Source: JANLTP01 sp031363055 (GTDB taxonomy: Bacteria; Pseudomonadota; Gammaproteobacteria; Burkholderiales; Burkholderiaceae_E). From it: 64,000 nt of DNA. The position numbers and the translations under genes were made by a program. This document shows positions 53,701-61,183 of the stretch, piece by piece. Numbering within the stretch: the stretch's first letter is position 1; the number at the start of each line of letters is the position of its first letter. The notes under the pieces were generated by a model. The model was not told the origin of the DNA. It ran no database searches and saw only the letters and a list, made by a program, of their open reading frames with translations. The stretch spans positions 25,015 to 89,014 of the forward strand of contig JANLTP010000248.1 of the NCBI GenBank assembly GCA_031363055.1. Reading direction: 5' to 3'.

Positions 53701-56700
53701 TCGATTGCCGCCGTTAGCACCTGCACGATCACGGTCAACGTGCGCGCCGCAACCGGCGGCAACTATCTGAACAGCATCGCGGTCGGCGCGCTGGTCACGA
53801 CCAATGGCGGCAGTAATACGATCGCAGCCAATGCAACTTTATCGGTTGGGTTGCCGGGCGTTCAAAAGGCGTTCGGCACCATCGCCACGCCGCTGACGAC
53901 GGTGGCGGCCGGCGCCCCTTTTCCGCTGGCGATTGGCGTATCCAATCCGAATGCAGTGGTCCTGCCATTGACGTCGCTGACCGATGCCTTTCCGTCGGGC
54001 ATGACGCTCGCCAATACCACCGTCAGCAATAGTTGCGGCGGTTCGGTCAGCAACGACACCGGTGGCGCACTGGCGATTGGCGCCGGCGGAATTCGGATCA
54101 ACGCTGGCTCGATTCCGGCCAGCTCAAGCTGCACGATCTCGGTCAACGTTCAAGCAGCCAGTGCCGGATCGTTCACCAACACCATTGCGGTCGGTGCGGT
54201 CGTAACACCGACCGGCAATAACGCCTTTGCCTCGAGCGCGACCATCACGGTTCTGGGTGCGCCAACGCTCGCCAAGTCGTTCGGTCCCGCCAGCATCAGT
54301 CCCACGGGCACCAGTCTATTGACCTTGACTCTGAGCAACCCGAACGCCCAGACCTTGACTGGTGCGGCATTCACTGATGTCTTCCCGATCAGCCCGGGTG
54401 CGATGACCCTGGCCAATACCACGACCACCAATACTTGCGGTGGTACGTTGACCGATTCGAGCGGCGGTTCGATCACGCTGGGCGATGTCGGTCTGCGCTT
54501 GAGCGGTGGCAGCATTCCGGGTGGCGGCAGTTGCGCGATCACTACCACCGTAACCGCATCGGCCATTGGTTCGTACACCAACACCATTGCCGCCGCTGCG
54601 CTGACGACTGCTAACGGTGGCAGTAATACTGCGCCCGCCAGTGCATTGCTGAATATTTCGATCTTGCCGCCCGGTATCAGCAAGGTGTTTGGTACCAACC
54701 CGATCGGTCGCAATGGTGTGACCCGGCTGACCTTCACGCTAACCAATCCGAATACCGCGACCGCACTGAACGGCGTGCAATTCACGGATACCTTTCCGAC
54801 CCTGCCCGGTGCGATGACGGTCGCCGCTTCGCCGAACGCGACCTTGTCAGGCTGCGGAACGGCGCTGTTTGCGCCGACCGCTTTGGCGACCGGCGTGACC
54901 ATGACCGGTGCCAGCATTCCCGCTGCGAGCACCTGCACTGCGGCGGTCGATGTCACTGCTCCGGCCGTCGGTATCTACTCCAATGTGTCGTCGGCGGTAG
55001 TGTCTTCGAACGGCGGTACGGGTGGTACGGCCAGCAACACCCTGCGCGTTCTGTCGCCACCCAGCGTCGCGAAGAGTTTTTCGGTGAACCCTGTCAACGT
55101 TGGCGCTACGACGGTCTTGACAGTGACCGTCAGCAATCCCAATGCGGCCGACGTACTGAACGGCGTTGCGGTCAATGATCTTTATCCAGCGATGGGCGGC
55201 TTGCTGAACACAACGTCGCCTTCGCCGACCGTCAACTGCAGCTCGGGCAGCAGCGCTACCGCCACCGGTGGCGCTGCCGCGACCAACACCATCGGCCTCA
55301 GTTCGGGGATACTCGCACCGGGCGGATTTTGCAGTGTCAGTGTCAATGTTGCAGCCAGCTCGGCGGCCAGCATCGCCAACGTCACTTCGGTGGTGACGTC
55401 AAGCAGCGCGGGCAATGGCACCACGGCCAGTAGCACCCTGATAGTGGGTGTCGGAATCAGTGGCTTTGTCTATGCCGACGGCAACGCCAACGCCAGCAAA
55501 GACGGCGTCGAAGCCGGCACCGGGCTGACCCTGTACGCCAAGCTGTTGTCAGGCGGCGTCGTGCAGCAAAGTGTGGCGATCAACCCGGCCAGCGGTGCGT
55601 ACAGCTTTGCGGCCTTCGCTAACGGCAGCTATACGGTCATCCTTGACGATAACAACACCGCCGCCGACACGATACCGAATGTTCCCGCGCCGTGGTTCGG
55701 CACCGAGAACCCTGCTTATTCAAAAGCGGTGACGTTGAGTGGCTCGAACCTCGTCAACCAGAACTTCGGCTTGAACAACGGCACCTCGATCAGCGGTCGT
55801 GTCTTTCGCGATAACGGCGCGCTGACCGGCACTGCCAATGACGGCCTCTTCAATGGCACCGAAATCGGACTGGCTGGCGTCACGGTCCGTTTGACCGATT
55901 GCGCGAGCGCGACCCTCGCAACGGCGACCACCGATGGCAGTGGTCTCTACAGCCTGCCGATACCGCCGGCGACGCTCAATGGCGCGAACCTATGTGTGGT
56001 CGAAACCAATCCGGGCGGATTTCTGTCGACCGGCAGCTCGCCAGGTTCAACCGCAGGCGCTGCGGCCGGCGCTTACAACCGCAACAATGATACGGTCAGC
56101 TTTGTTCATGCAATCGGTACCTCGCACAGCAATATCAATTTCGGTGACGTCGCCGTGAACACCTTCTCGACCGATGGCATCCAAACCGTTTTGCCCGGCA
56201 GCGGCCATTTCTTCGCGCACACCTTTGTCGCCCAAAGTGCCGGGCAGGTCAGTTTCAGCAGCAGTGCGTTGGCTACTCCGACGTTCGCCGGTTGGAGCGA
56301 AGTGATTTACCGGGACAGCAACTGCAGCGGCGGCATCGATGCGGGCGAGCCGGTCCTGAGTGCACCACTGGCCGTGTTGGCGGGCGATACGGTCTGCGTG
56401 TTGCTGAAGCAGTTTGCACCGGCGGCGGCGCCGTTCGGTGCTCAAAATCAGGTGACGATCACAGCGAGCTTTACGTACACCAACGCGACGCCATCGCTGT
56501 CGGCAATTTATCTGCATACAGACACCACCACCGTCGGCACGCCGACCAGCGCTGGCCTGACGCTGACCAAGTCGGTCGACCGCCCGACAGCCTGGCCGGG
56601 CGATACGATTATCTACACGATTACCTACCGCAATGACAGCACTGGTACCTTGACCAATCTCGTCATCAATGACTCGACGCCGGCGTTCACGATTTTCGTC

Positions 56701-56859
56701 ACCGCCGCATGCGCTGCGAATCCGGCAAATATCACCGGTTGTTCGGTGACGACACAGCCGGCAGTGAATGGCACCGGTGCACTGGTCTGGACCTTGAGCG
56801 GCGGCCTGCTGTCGGGTGCCAGCTCGAGTGTCAGCTTTAGTGTCAAAGTAGTACCGTAA
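50713..56859 (+). CDS. 2048-aa secreted protein with tandem DUF11/DUF7933-like repeats
   Basis: ATG 50713; leader ends TAQA|V. Residues about 40-390 form a distinct N-terminal domain (YVNRYSITTNGAITFTGNT, ELIWGGSYAYGG). A conventional DUF11 domain follows, then eight repeats of about 130 residues, each starting with a K-S/A-F motif (SKAFSPATIAPGG, SKSFAPNPVGANV, AKSFGPASISPTG). Two SdrD-B-like modules (ISGFVYADGNANASKDG at 55456, ISGRVFRDNG at 55792) and a last DUF11 domain (LTLTKSVDRPTAWPGD) complete it. No anchor or barrel is seen, so it must attach through a partner. It lies 55 bp behind the OmpA-like gene. Confidence 0.85.
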   Translation: MNILPINSTPELKRQKHAIIARLRAGLALLLLVLGLAPQTAQAVYVNRYSITTNGAITFTGNTLGLDGNGSTVGTPGTSGSIGAFTTTNTGVQTGTYPAGTTANWALNSSMANLTIPGGSTVLYAELIWGGSYAYGGADISASIGNAITFTTPSGTYSVAPTGATSQTLGVAGAGGTCATAPCRYVRSANVTGLVQLGGAGAYVVGGVPATANAEANNNVAGWTLAVVYGNAGLPPRNMNVFVGAEAGGNAPTGVSGFCTNLVGSVKGRLLVSAMEGDASISGDQMRFGPTTGSMVTLSGPNNANGNFFGGQLNGDLGSLDTSGTFGSTNHNPLASATTSGARQGYDITNVDVSSAMSNNQTAAVAQGTTTTDQYTINALAIQIDVGSPKFPLTVKTANRTVTAVGDIVTYTITLDNTLGTANATNVNFTDVIPPGMSFRSGTVLVNSVAQPSFNPVTGFSMGTINAGSVGTVSFQANVDALPASPAPAQFVNRARWTYDFISCAGFPVERGSVETNANTLPAVRLAPTKTVSPTGAVGIGTTLTYTITVPNTGATNSGGTTLTDAIPAGTSYVAGSTTLNGAVVPDSAGAMPFASGAAINSPTRAAGVIATGETATIVFRVTVNAGAPAVITNSAAIDPDGAGPAGAIIVAATNTPLTPPVAVKSFAPGTVSLGQASTLTIQLSNANATALSVVALSDTLPAGLVIANPANALTNCGAGSALATPAGITLGLSNGSVPASGSCTISASVVGTAAGNFLNTIPASAVSSLNAGSSTAPTNATLRVLQGPSLSKAFSPATIAPGGVSTLTITLTNPTASALTAAGFTDNLPPGVLVAATPAASTTCGGGLSANPNAISISLSAASIPAANVCTVQVNVSAAAVGIYSNILPPASLSTSGGGNVNPAEADLTVSAPLISKSFAPNPVGANVNSVLTITLTNPTNTLITGATFTDLFPSTPGAMTLTNTTTSNTCGGALTSNTGSALAVGSAGIRLTSGSIAAVSTCTITVNVRAATGGNYLNSIAVGALVTTNGGSNTIAANATLSVGLPGVQKAFGTIATPLTTVAAGAPFPLAIGVSNPNAVVLPLTSLTDAFPSGMTLANTTVSNSCGGSVSNDTGGALAIGAGGIRINAGSIPASSSCTISVNVQAASAGSFTNTIAVGAVVTPTGNNAFASSATITVLGAPTLAKSFGPASISPTGTSLLTLTLSNPNAQTLTGAAFTDVFPISPGAMTLANTTTTNTCGGTLTDSSGGSITLGDVGLRLSGGSIPGGGSCAITTTVTASAIGSYTNTIAAAALTTANGGSNTAPASALLNISILPPGISKVFGTNPIGRNGVTRLTFTLTNPNTATALNGVQFTDTFPTLPGAMTVAASPNATLSGCGTALFAPTALATGVTMTGASIPAASTCTAAVDVTAPAVGIYSNVSSAVVSSNGGTGGTASNTLRVLSPPSVAKSFSVNPVNVGATTVLTVTVSNPNAADVLNGVAVNDLYPAMGGLLNTTSPSPTVNCSSGSSATATGGAAATNTIGLSSGILAPGGFCSVSVNVAASSAASIANVTSVVTSSSAGNGTTASSTLIVGVGISGFVYADGNANASKDGVEAGTGLTLYAKLLSGGVVQQSVAINPASGAYSFAAFANGSYTVILDDNNTAADTIPNVPAPWFGTENPAYSKAVTLSGSNLVNQNFGLNNGTSISGRVFRDNGALTGTANDGLFNGTEIGLAGVTVRLTDCASATLATATTDGSGLYSLPIPPATLNGANLCVVETNPGGFLSTGSSPGSTAGAAAGAYNRNNDTVSFVHAIGTSHSNINFGDVAVNTFSTDGIQTVLPGSGHFFAHTFVAQSAGQVSFSSSALATPTFAGWSEVIYRDSNCSGGIDAGEPVLSAPLAVLAGDTVCVLLKQFAPAAAPFGAQNQVTITASFTYTNATPSLSAIYLHTDTTTVGTPTSAGLTLTKSVDRPTAWPGDTIIYTITYRNDSTGTLTNLVINDSTPAFTIFVTAACAANPANITGCSVTTQPAVNGTGALVWTLSGGLLSGASSSVSFSVKVVP
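52290..55440 (+). repeat. Eight consecutive protein-level repeats in the 2048-aa protein
   Basis: Unit starts, marked by the K-x-F/K-x-V motif, are near 52291, 52699, 53077, 53452, 53851, 54259, 54667 and 55057, a spacing of about 375-410 bp. Units 4-6 are most alike (shared FTD(L/V)FP, NTCGG, GSI and T-I motifs), which suggests the latest duplications there. DNA identity has drifted, so these are not recent copies. Confidence 0.75.
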
Positions 56860-57025
56860 CCGGTCTTTCTCAACTCGCGTGTTAAATGATCGATCTTCGG
56901 ATGTTTTTGTGCGGTAAGCGCCCCCTGACTCGATCTGGCTGCCCGGGTGCATCAGCGCGCTCCGTTCAGCGCCTCGCTCAGCGCCACCAACCACGCTACC
57001 GACAGCAACTGCTTGCACTCAACAC

Positions 57026-57166
57026 TCAGCGCCGCCACCAGCCCAAACTGTGTATCGACAGCCCTCGCTGCCTCGCGAATTCCGTCAGCGATTTGCCTTC
57101 GGCCGCCAGCTCCTGCAACAACGGCCCCCAGTACGACCGGCCCTGGCCCTTCTTCTGCATCTGCAT
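57026..57166 (-). pseudogene. IS66-type TnpA (helix-turn-helix accessory protein) remnant
   Basis: A 46-codon frame from ATG 57166 reads as an IS66 TnpA N-terminus: YWGPLLQELAAEGKSLTEF, then ARQRGLSIHSLGWWRR, ending in a stop where the intact protein would continue. Neither the TnpB nor the TnpC gene is present. Confidence 0.55.
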
Positions 57167-57265
57167 GCTCAATCACTCCTTCATTTCGATGCTCGAAGTT
57201 TGGTTTGTTTCGCGGATCGATTCAAGGGTGTGGTTCATGGAGCATTGACTGTCGAGCCGGCGTTT

Positions 57266-57510
57266 CGGTCGATGACGAACACTTGGCTTGCGCCAGTGCC
57301 ACGCGCGCCTCGCCGGTGGCCAAGGCCATTCGCTCCCAGCACACCAAAGACAAGGACGCCAGCAAGCGCGCCGACGATGGTTTGCCGCTGCACAGCGTCC
57401 AGACCCTGCTCGCAAACCTATTGACTCTGGCCTACAACGTGACGCATACGCACTTAAATCCCAACGCAAGAATCATCCTCACCACGCGGCCCACGCCAGC
57501 CCGTGAATAA
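57266..57510 (+). pseudogene. C-terminal remnant of a DDE (IS1634/IS4-like) transposase
   Basis: The frame ending at TAA 57508-57510 reads ASPVAKAIRSQHTKDKDASK, RADDGLPLHSVQTLLANL and ARIILTTRPTPARE, the C-terminus of IS1634-like transposases. The catalytic DDE part is missing and no terminal inverted repeats were found. Confidence 0.6.
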
Positions 57511-57529
57511 AAAACTCAAGGAGGCTGTG

Positions 57530-57988
57530 AACTTACGTTCGAGCTGAGCGCCGCGCAGGGGTATCGGGTCATCATACGCAACTGCCTGCAGCAACTGCCT
57601 GCAGCAACTGGCGGCCAACCAAGCCGGTATTATCCGGGTCGATGATCCCGAGAGTGTCCACCAATTGAAGACCGGTACCACCGAAGAACACCATCGGACT
57701 CGAATCGTTGCCAAGAATTTGCGCTATGGAGCCGAGTTTTTTCAGTCGCTGTATTCGTCGCGATCGGCCAGGCGATACCTACGCCGGCTGACAGCACTGC
57801 AAAATAAGCTGGGCGCACTAAACGACGTAGCTTTTGCCGATGAATGGCTGCGCCAGATTGAACCCAACAACCCCGAGTTGTCCGCGGGTGCATCATTTGC
57901 CCGGGGATACCTGAGTGCCAGCGTACCACCCGATCGACGGGCGATCGACAAAATATGGGGCAAGTTCAGCAAAGTCACCCTGTCTTGA
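57530..57988 (+). pseudogene. CHAD-domain gene remnant with frameshift and internal deletion
   Basis: Pieces of a CHAD (conserved histidine alpha-helical) domain are spread over two frames: ELSAAQGYRVIIRNCLQQL, then LAANQAGIIRVDDPESVHQL, then RTRIVAKNLRYGAEFFQSLY and the C-terminal helices to VTLS. A 13-bp duplication at 57580-57605 shifts the frame, and the stretch between VHQL and RTRIVAK lacks the conserved R-x-x-x-R-R-L-R-x-x-L helices. CHAD domains bind polyphosphate. No start codon or N-terminal CYTH domain remains. Confidence 0.7.
57580..57605 (+). repeat. 13-bp tandem duplication causing a frameshift
   Basis: AACTGCCTGCAGC occurs twice (57580-57592, 57593-57605). A duplication of 13 bp is not a multiple of three, so it breaks the CHAD reading frame. 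Confidence 0.9.
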
Positions 57989-58932
57989 ACGCTCCTCGAT
58001 CGCCAACGGGCTTGGCCCGTTGGGCACCGGGATTGTTTGCGCTTCTGGCCTATGCGCTGTTCGGTCCCAGTCGCGTGCTGGTACTCGGGCCTGATTCGTC
58101 GCTGGTTGCACTGGTACTCGCCGTGGTGTTGCCGTTATCGGTCGGTGATCCACAGTGGGCAATCGCGCTGGCCGGCATGATCGCGATTGTCTCTGGAAGT
58201 TTATGTGTGCTTGCGGGTACCGCACGGCTGGGCTTCATAACCGAGTTGTTATCGAAGCCGATTCGCTACGGATACATGAACGGGATTGCCCTGACCGTCT
58301 TGATCAACCAATTACCGATGTTGTTCGGTTTCGAGGTTCAAGCGGGCGGTATTTTCATTTCATCGCGGGCTTTTGTGGAAGCGATATGGGCGGGCAAGAC
58401 CCATTGGGCGTCGCTCGGACTTTGGGCGGGTACGTTGTTGGTCATTCTGCTGTTCAAGCGAAACAAACACCTGCCAGCCGTGCTGATCGCCGCAGTCGTG
58501 ATTGCCTCGGCAATTGCATTGATCGAAATTGCCGACCTGCGTCGAATCTACCGAATTCAGCGTTGGGAGTTCTGGTTGTCCGTCACCTGCTTCGCCAACG
58601 CCGAGCTGTTCAAGGATCGCGTACTGGAGGCGGTCAATGCCGCGCCCACGCCCGTACACTGGATCGTCGTTGGAGCCGAGCCGATGACCAGTGTTGATGT
58701 CACTGCAGCCGATACACTGGACGAACTCGATGCGGCTTTAAACTCGGCCGGAATCGAGCTGTGTTTTGCCGAAATGAAGGATCCGGTCAAGGACAAGCTC
58801 AAGCGTTTTGGTTTGTTCTCACGGTTAGATGAGGAGCGATTCTTCCCGACCATCGGCGAGGCAGTAAACGGCTATCTCAGAGTTCATGCGGTCGACTGGG
58901 TTGACTGGGTTGATCGGGAAGATCAAGCCTGA
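57985..58932 (+). pseudogene. SulP-family anion transporter, internally deleted
   Basis: The frame (open from 57955) starts at family residue about 60, at GLFALLAYALFGPSRVLVLGPDSS, so the first membrane segment is lost. Membrane segments continue with the SulP core LARLGFITELLSKPIRYGYMNGIAL up to VIASAIALIEIADL. It then jumps without frame loss to WEFWLSVTCFANAELFKDRV and a C-terminal STAS domain (HWIVVGAEPMTSVDVTAADTL). The last transmembrane helices and the start of the STAS domain are missing. About 315 residues compare with about 560 in the family. It overlaps the CHAD remnant and ends in a VDW repeat. Confidence 0.75.
58891..58917 (+). repeat. 9-bp in-frame repeat (three copies) at the end of the SulP gene
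   Basis: GTCGACTGG, GTTGACTGG and GTTGATCGG encode Val-Asp-Trp twice and Val-Asp-Arg. Confidence 0.8.
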
Positions 58933-58953
58933 CGTCTGTCAAGGTGCGTATTC

Positions 58954-59122
58954 CTACTGCAGTGAAGTGATGGTCCCACGCCAGTAAGGTTTGCGGCCTT
59001 CAGGCATGAGCCAGGCCACTTCGCCGCTGATCGGCACTCGCATGCCATCACGCTCCTGATAGTTGGACCAGCGGCCCTCCCAAGGTGTCATAACACGCCT
59101 GCTGCCATTTGACGGCATGATG
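58954..59122 (-). pseudogene. C-terminal remnant of a DUF6544-like protein
   Basis: In one frame the minus strand reads RRVMTPWEGRWSNYQERDG, GMRVPISGEVAWLMPEG and RKPYWRGTITSLQ before a TAG stop. This W-x-G-R-x-x-x-Y-x-E-x-D-G-x-R-V-P pattern with a terminal YWRG fits DUF6544-type proteins. The rest of the gene is not recognisable upstream. Confidence 0.45.
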
Positions 59123-59169
59123 TCGACCTGCCGGCCCGCTTTCAGCGAGCACCTGGTCCAAGCATGCCG

Positions 59170-59421
59170 CTACGCCTTCGAAGGTCCAACGTGCACGATT
59201 GCGCGCCCCAGGTTGCGATAGATCCTGCCCGTTCGAACAATGGGCCACCACCCGTAGCGAAATATTTGCAGTGGCCGCCACATGGCGACCCAGCCACCGA
59301 TGAGCAGACTCTCCTTCAGCAGCTTGAGGGAGGTGTTACTGGCGAAGCCGGACAGCAGATCGGCGACCATCAAGCACGACGCCAGGAAGCCGCCGCCCAC
59401 GCCGGAACTCACCCGCTTCAA
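59170..59421 (-). pseudogene. Remnant of a small membrane protein (WVAMWRPLQIF family)
   Basis: The frame holds a hydrophobic segment and LIGGWVAMWRPLQIFRYGWW, a pattern I know from short bacterial membrane proteins of unknown function. The N-terminus looks scrambled, and the frame is overlapped on the other strand by a patatin fragment. Confidence 0.4.
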
Positions 59422-59530
59422 TCCGCTACAGCGTTACCGTTTCACGCAAACGGCACGTGCAGCAGTCGACATCAGCAGCCTGCTGGTCGTACTCACCTTT
59501 TCCGGCGGCGGCACACGCGCGGCAGCCGAG
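59399..59530 (+). pseudogene. N-terminal fragment of a patatin-like phospholipase
   Basis: PELTRFNPLQRYRFTQTARA followed by LLVVLTFSGGGTRAAA matches the start of patatin-like lipases up to the glycine-rich oxyanion motif. The Gly-x-Ser-x-Gly nucleophile elbow that should follow is absent; unrelated sequence continues to a stop at 59623. Confidence 0.5.
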
Positions 59531-59733
59531 ACCTTACTCGCCGAGTCGGCTTCCTTCCAGCAATTGCTGCGCGACTTGCGAGCGCGGCCCCGCCCAGGCA
59601 AGATCGCACCCTGGGCGGGGTAGTGGCGCGTTTGCGAAACAATGGCTAGATGCCAGACTGTATCTGCCAAAGCGACGCAGCATCATCGGATGCCTCTCAG
59701 CAAAGCGCCACGACGCTCCGTTGAGCGCGTGGC

Positions 59734-60012
59734 ATGCTCCGACCGCACCCGTTTTTTGTGCGGCTCGTCGCCGGGCTGCCCCGGCCCAAGCTCACGATCC
59801 TTGGCATGGACTTCGCCGGTGAAGTCGAGGCAGTCGGCGCCGGCGTCACGAAATTCAAGTTGGGGGGATCGCGTGTTCGGTTTATCGCCCGTCGTCTACG
59901 GCGCACATGCCGATTATCTGTGCCTGCACGAACGGGCGGCGATTGCGGCGATGCCGACCGACGTCGATTTCGATGAAGCCGTGGTCTGCGAGGGCGCCTG
60001 GTACGCGGACAG
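59734..60012 (+). pseudogene. Frameshifted fragment of a medium-chain (quinone-reductase-like) dehydrogenase
   Basis: RPKLTILGMDFAGEVEAVGA and GVTKFKLGG in one frame, then GDRVFGLSPVVYGAHADYLC and LHERAAIAAMPTDVDFDEA in the next, rebuild the GroES-like domain of an MDR enzyme. The break is at a run of six G (59862-59867), so a single-base slip explains it. The NADPH-binding half is missing after about 60012. Confidence 0.7.
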
Positions 60013-60205
60013 GACCACCAGACCAGCGCGCCGACTAGCGCCGACGCAATCAGCGGAATCCACAGTATTTAAGATCGGGCACGGTCAGGCACGCGGATGA
60101 GTCGCCTCCGCGTCGTCAGGTTTTTGATAGTGATGAGCGCAAATGCACGCAGATATCGCGATGGTCGGCCTTCAGCTTCTATCCGGCCGCCTCGGCCCGC
60201 ACTGC

Positions 60206-61183
60206 TCATGGCGTTGCCACGCGATTGAGCAGTGCAGCGACTTCGGCCTGCACTTCGGCGTCATGCCCGACGAGCAAATGGCCACCGCTCTCGAAGCCGA
60301 TGAACTTCGCGCCGGCGATGCGGCTGGCCGTATATTGCGCTGCCGCGAAGGTGCCGAAGCCGTCGTCACGAGCGCTGATCACCAGCGTTGGCACGCGAAT
60401 CGACTCAAGCGCATAAGGGCCGAGGCGCTTGCCCAGTCGCGTGTCGTCGCGCAACCCATCCGCGCGGCGAGAAACCGGCAGGATTCGATCGGCCAGATCG
60501 TTGACGCGGGCGCGCTCTTGTTCATTGGCGGCAACCACCTGCTCGGGCGGTGTCGCCAGCACATGGCGGATCAGCAAATCGCGCGCCACTTGCTGCCCGG
60601 TCCAGAACAGGAAATCCGAACCGAGCAGGCGCAGCAGCAGCGCGTCCTTGTCGTCCGACACTGGCGGCGCGGTGTCGACCACCGTGCCAGGCTTGTAGGC
60701 GATGGGAACAACCAGCACCAGCGCGCTGACACGGTCCGGGTGACGGATCGCCGTCTGCATCGCCGACGGGCTGCCCGCAGAGACACCCATAACCGCAGAC
60801 TTGGTAATACCCAGCGCATCGAGCAGGCAGATGTGCGCGTCGGCCTGGGCTTGCGGTGTTGCATCGACAGGCCGTGGCGTGCGCAAGTAGCCAAAGCGCG
60901 ACATCGCGATTACCTGTATGCCCTGCTGCACCAGCGGCCGCGCCCAAGCCATGCCCTGGTCGTGGCCGCCGCCGCTGCCATGGATCATCAGCAAAGGCAG
61001 GCCCTGGCCGGCCTGCTGTACTTCGATCGGGCCACATCGCGTCGTCAACAAAACACTGCCTTGCGCAGCGCGTTCGGCGGCGACCTGCAAATCACGTTCG
61101 AAGCGCGAGCGGATCAACAGCACTGCAAACAGGACGACCGAAAGCACGATGCCGACGACAACCAAAACGCGCTGGCGCTTCAT
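60206..61183 (-). CDS. Alpha/beta hydrolase with N-terminal membrane anchor
   Basis: 325 residues from ATG 61183. A single N-terminal transmembrane segment (VLVVVGIVLSVVLFAVLLI) is followed by the hydrolase fold: oxyanion region MIHGSGGGHDQG, nucleophile in VMGVSAGSPSA, acid in VISARDDGFG and His in FESGGHLLVGHD. An intact triad makes it probably active. The ATG overlaps the stop of the upstream serine-hydrolase-like gene by 4 bp. Substrate unknown. The protein would face the periplasm. Confidence 0.85.
   Translation of the reverse strand: MKRQRVLVVVGIVLSVVLFAVLLIRSRFERDLQVAAERAAQGSVLLTTRCGPIEVQQAGQGLPLLMIHGSGGGHDQGMAWARPLVQQGIQVIAMSRFGYLRTPRPVDATPQAQADAHICLLDALGITKSAVMGVSAGSPSAMQTAIRHPDRVSALVLVVPIAYKPGTVVDTAPPVSDDKDALLLRLLGSDFLFWTGQQVARDLLIRHVLATPPEQVVAANEQERARVNDLADRILPVSRRADGLRDDTRLGKRLGPYALESIRVPTLVISARDDGFGTFAAAQYTASRIAGAKFIGFESGGHLLVGHDAEVQAEVAALLNRVATP

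Noticed and set aside
56860..57510. A complete insertion sequence between the surface locus and the CHAD remnant
   Set aside because: Two transposase fragments from different families on opposite strands, with no terminal inverted repeats or target duplication visible.
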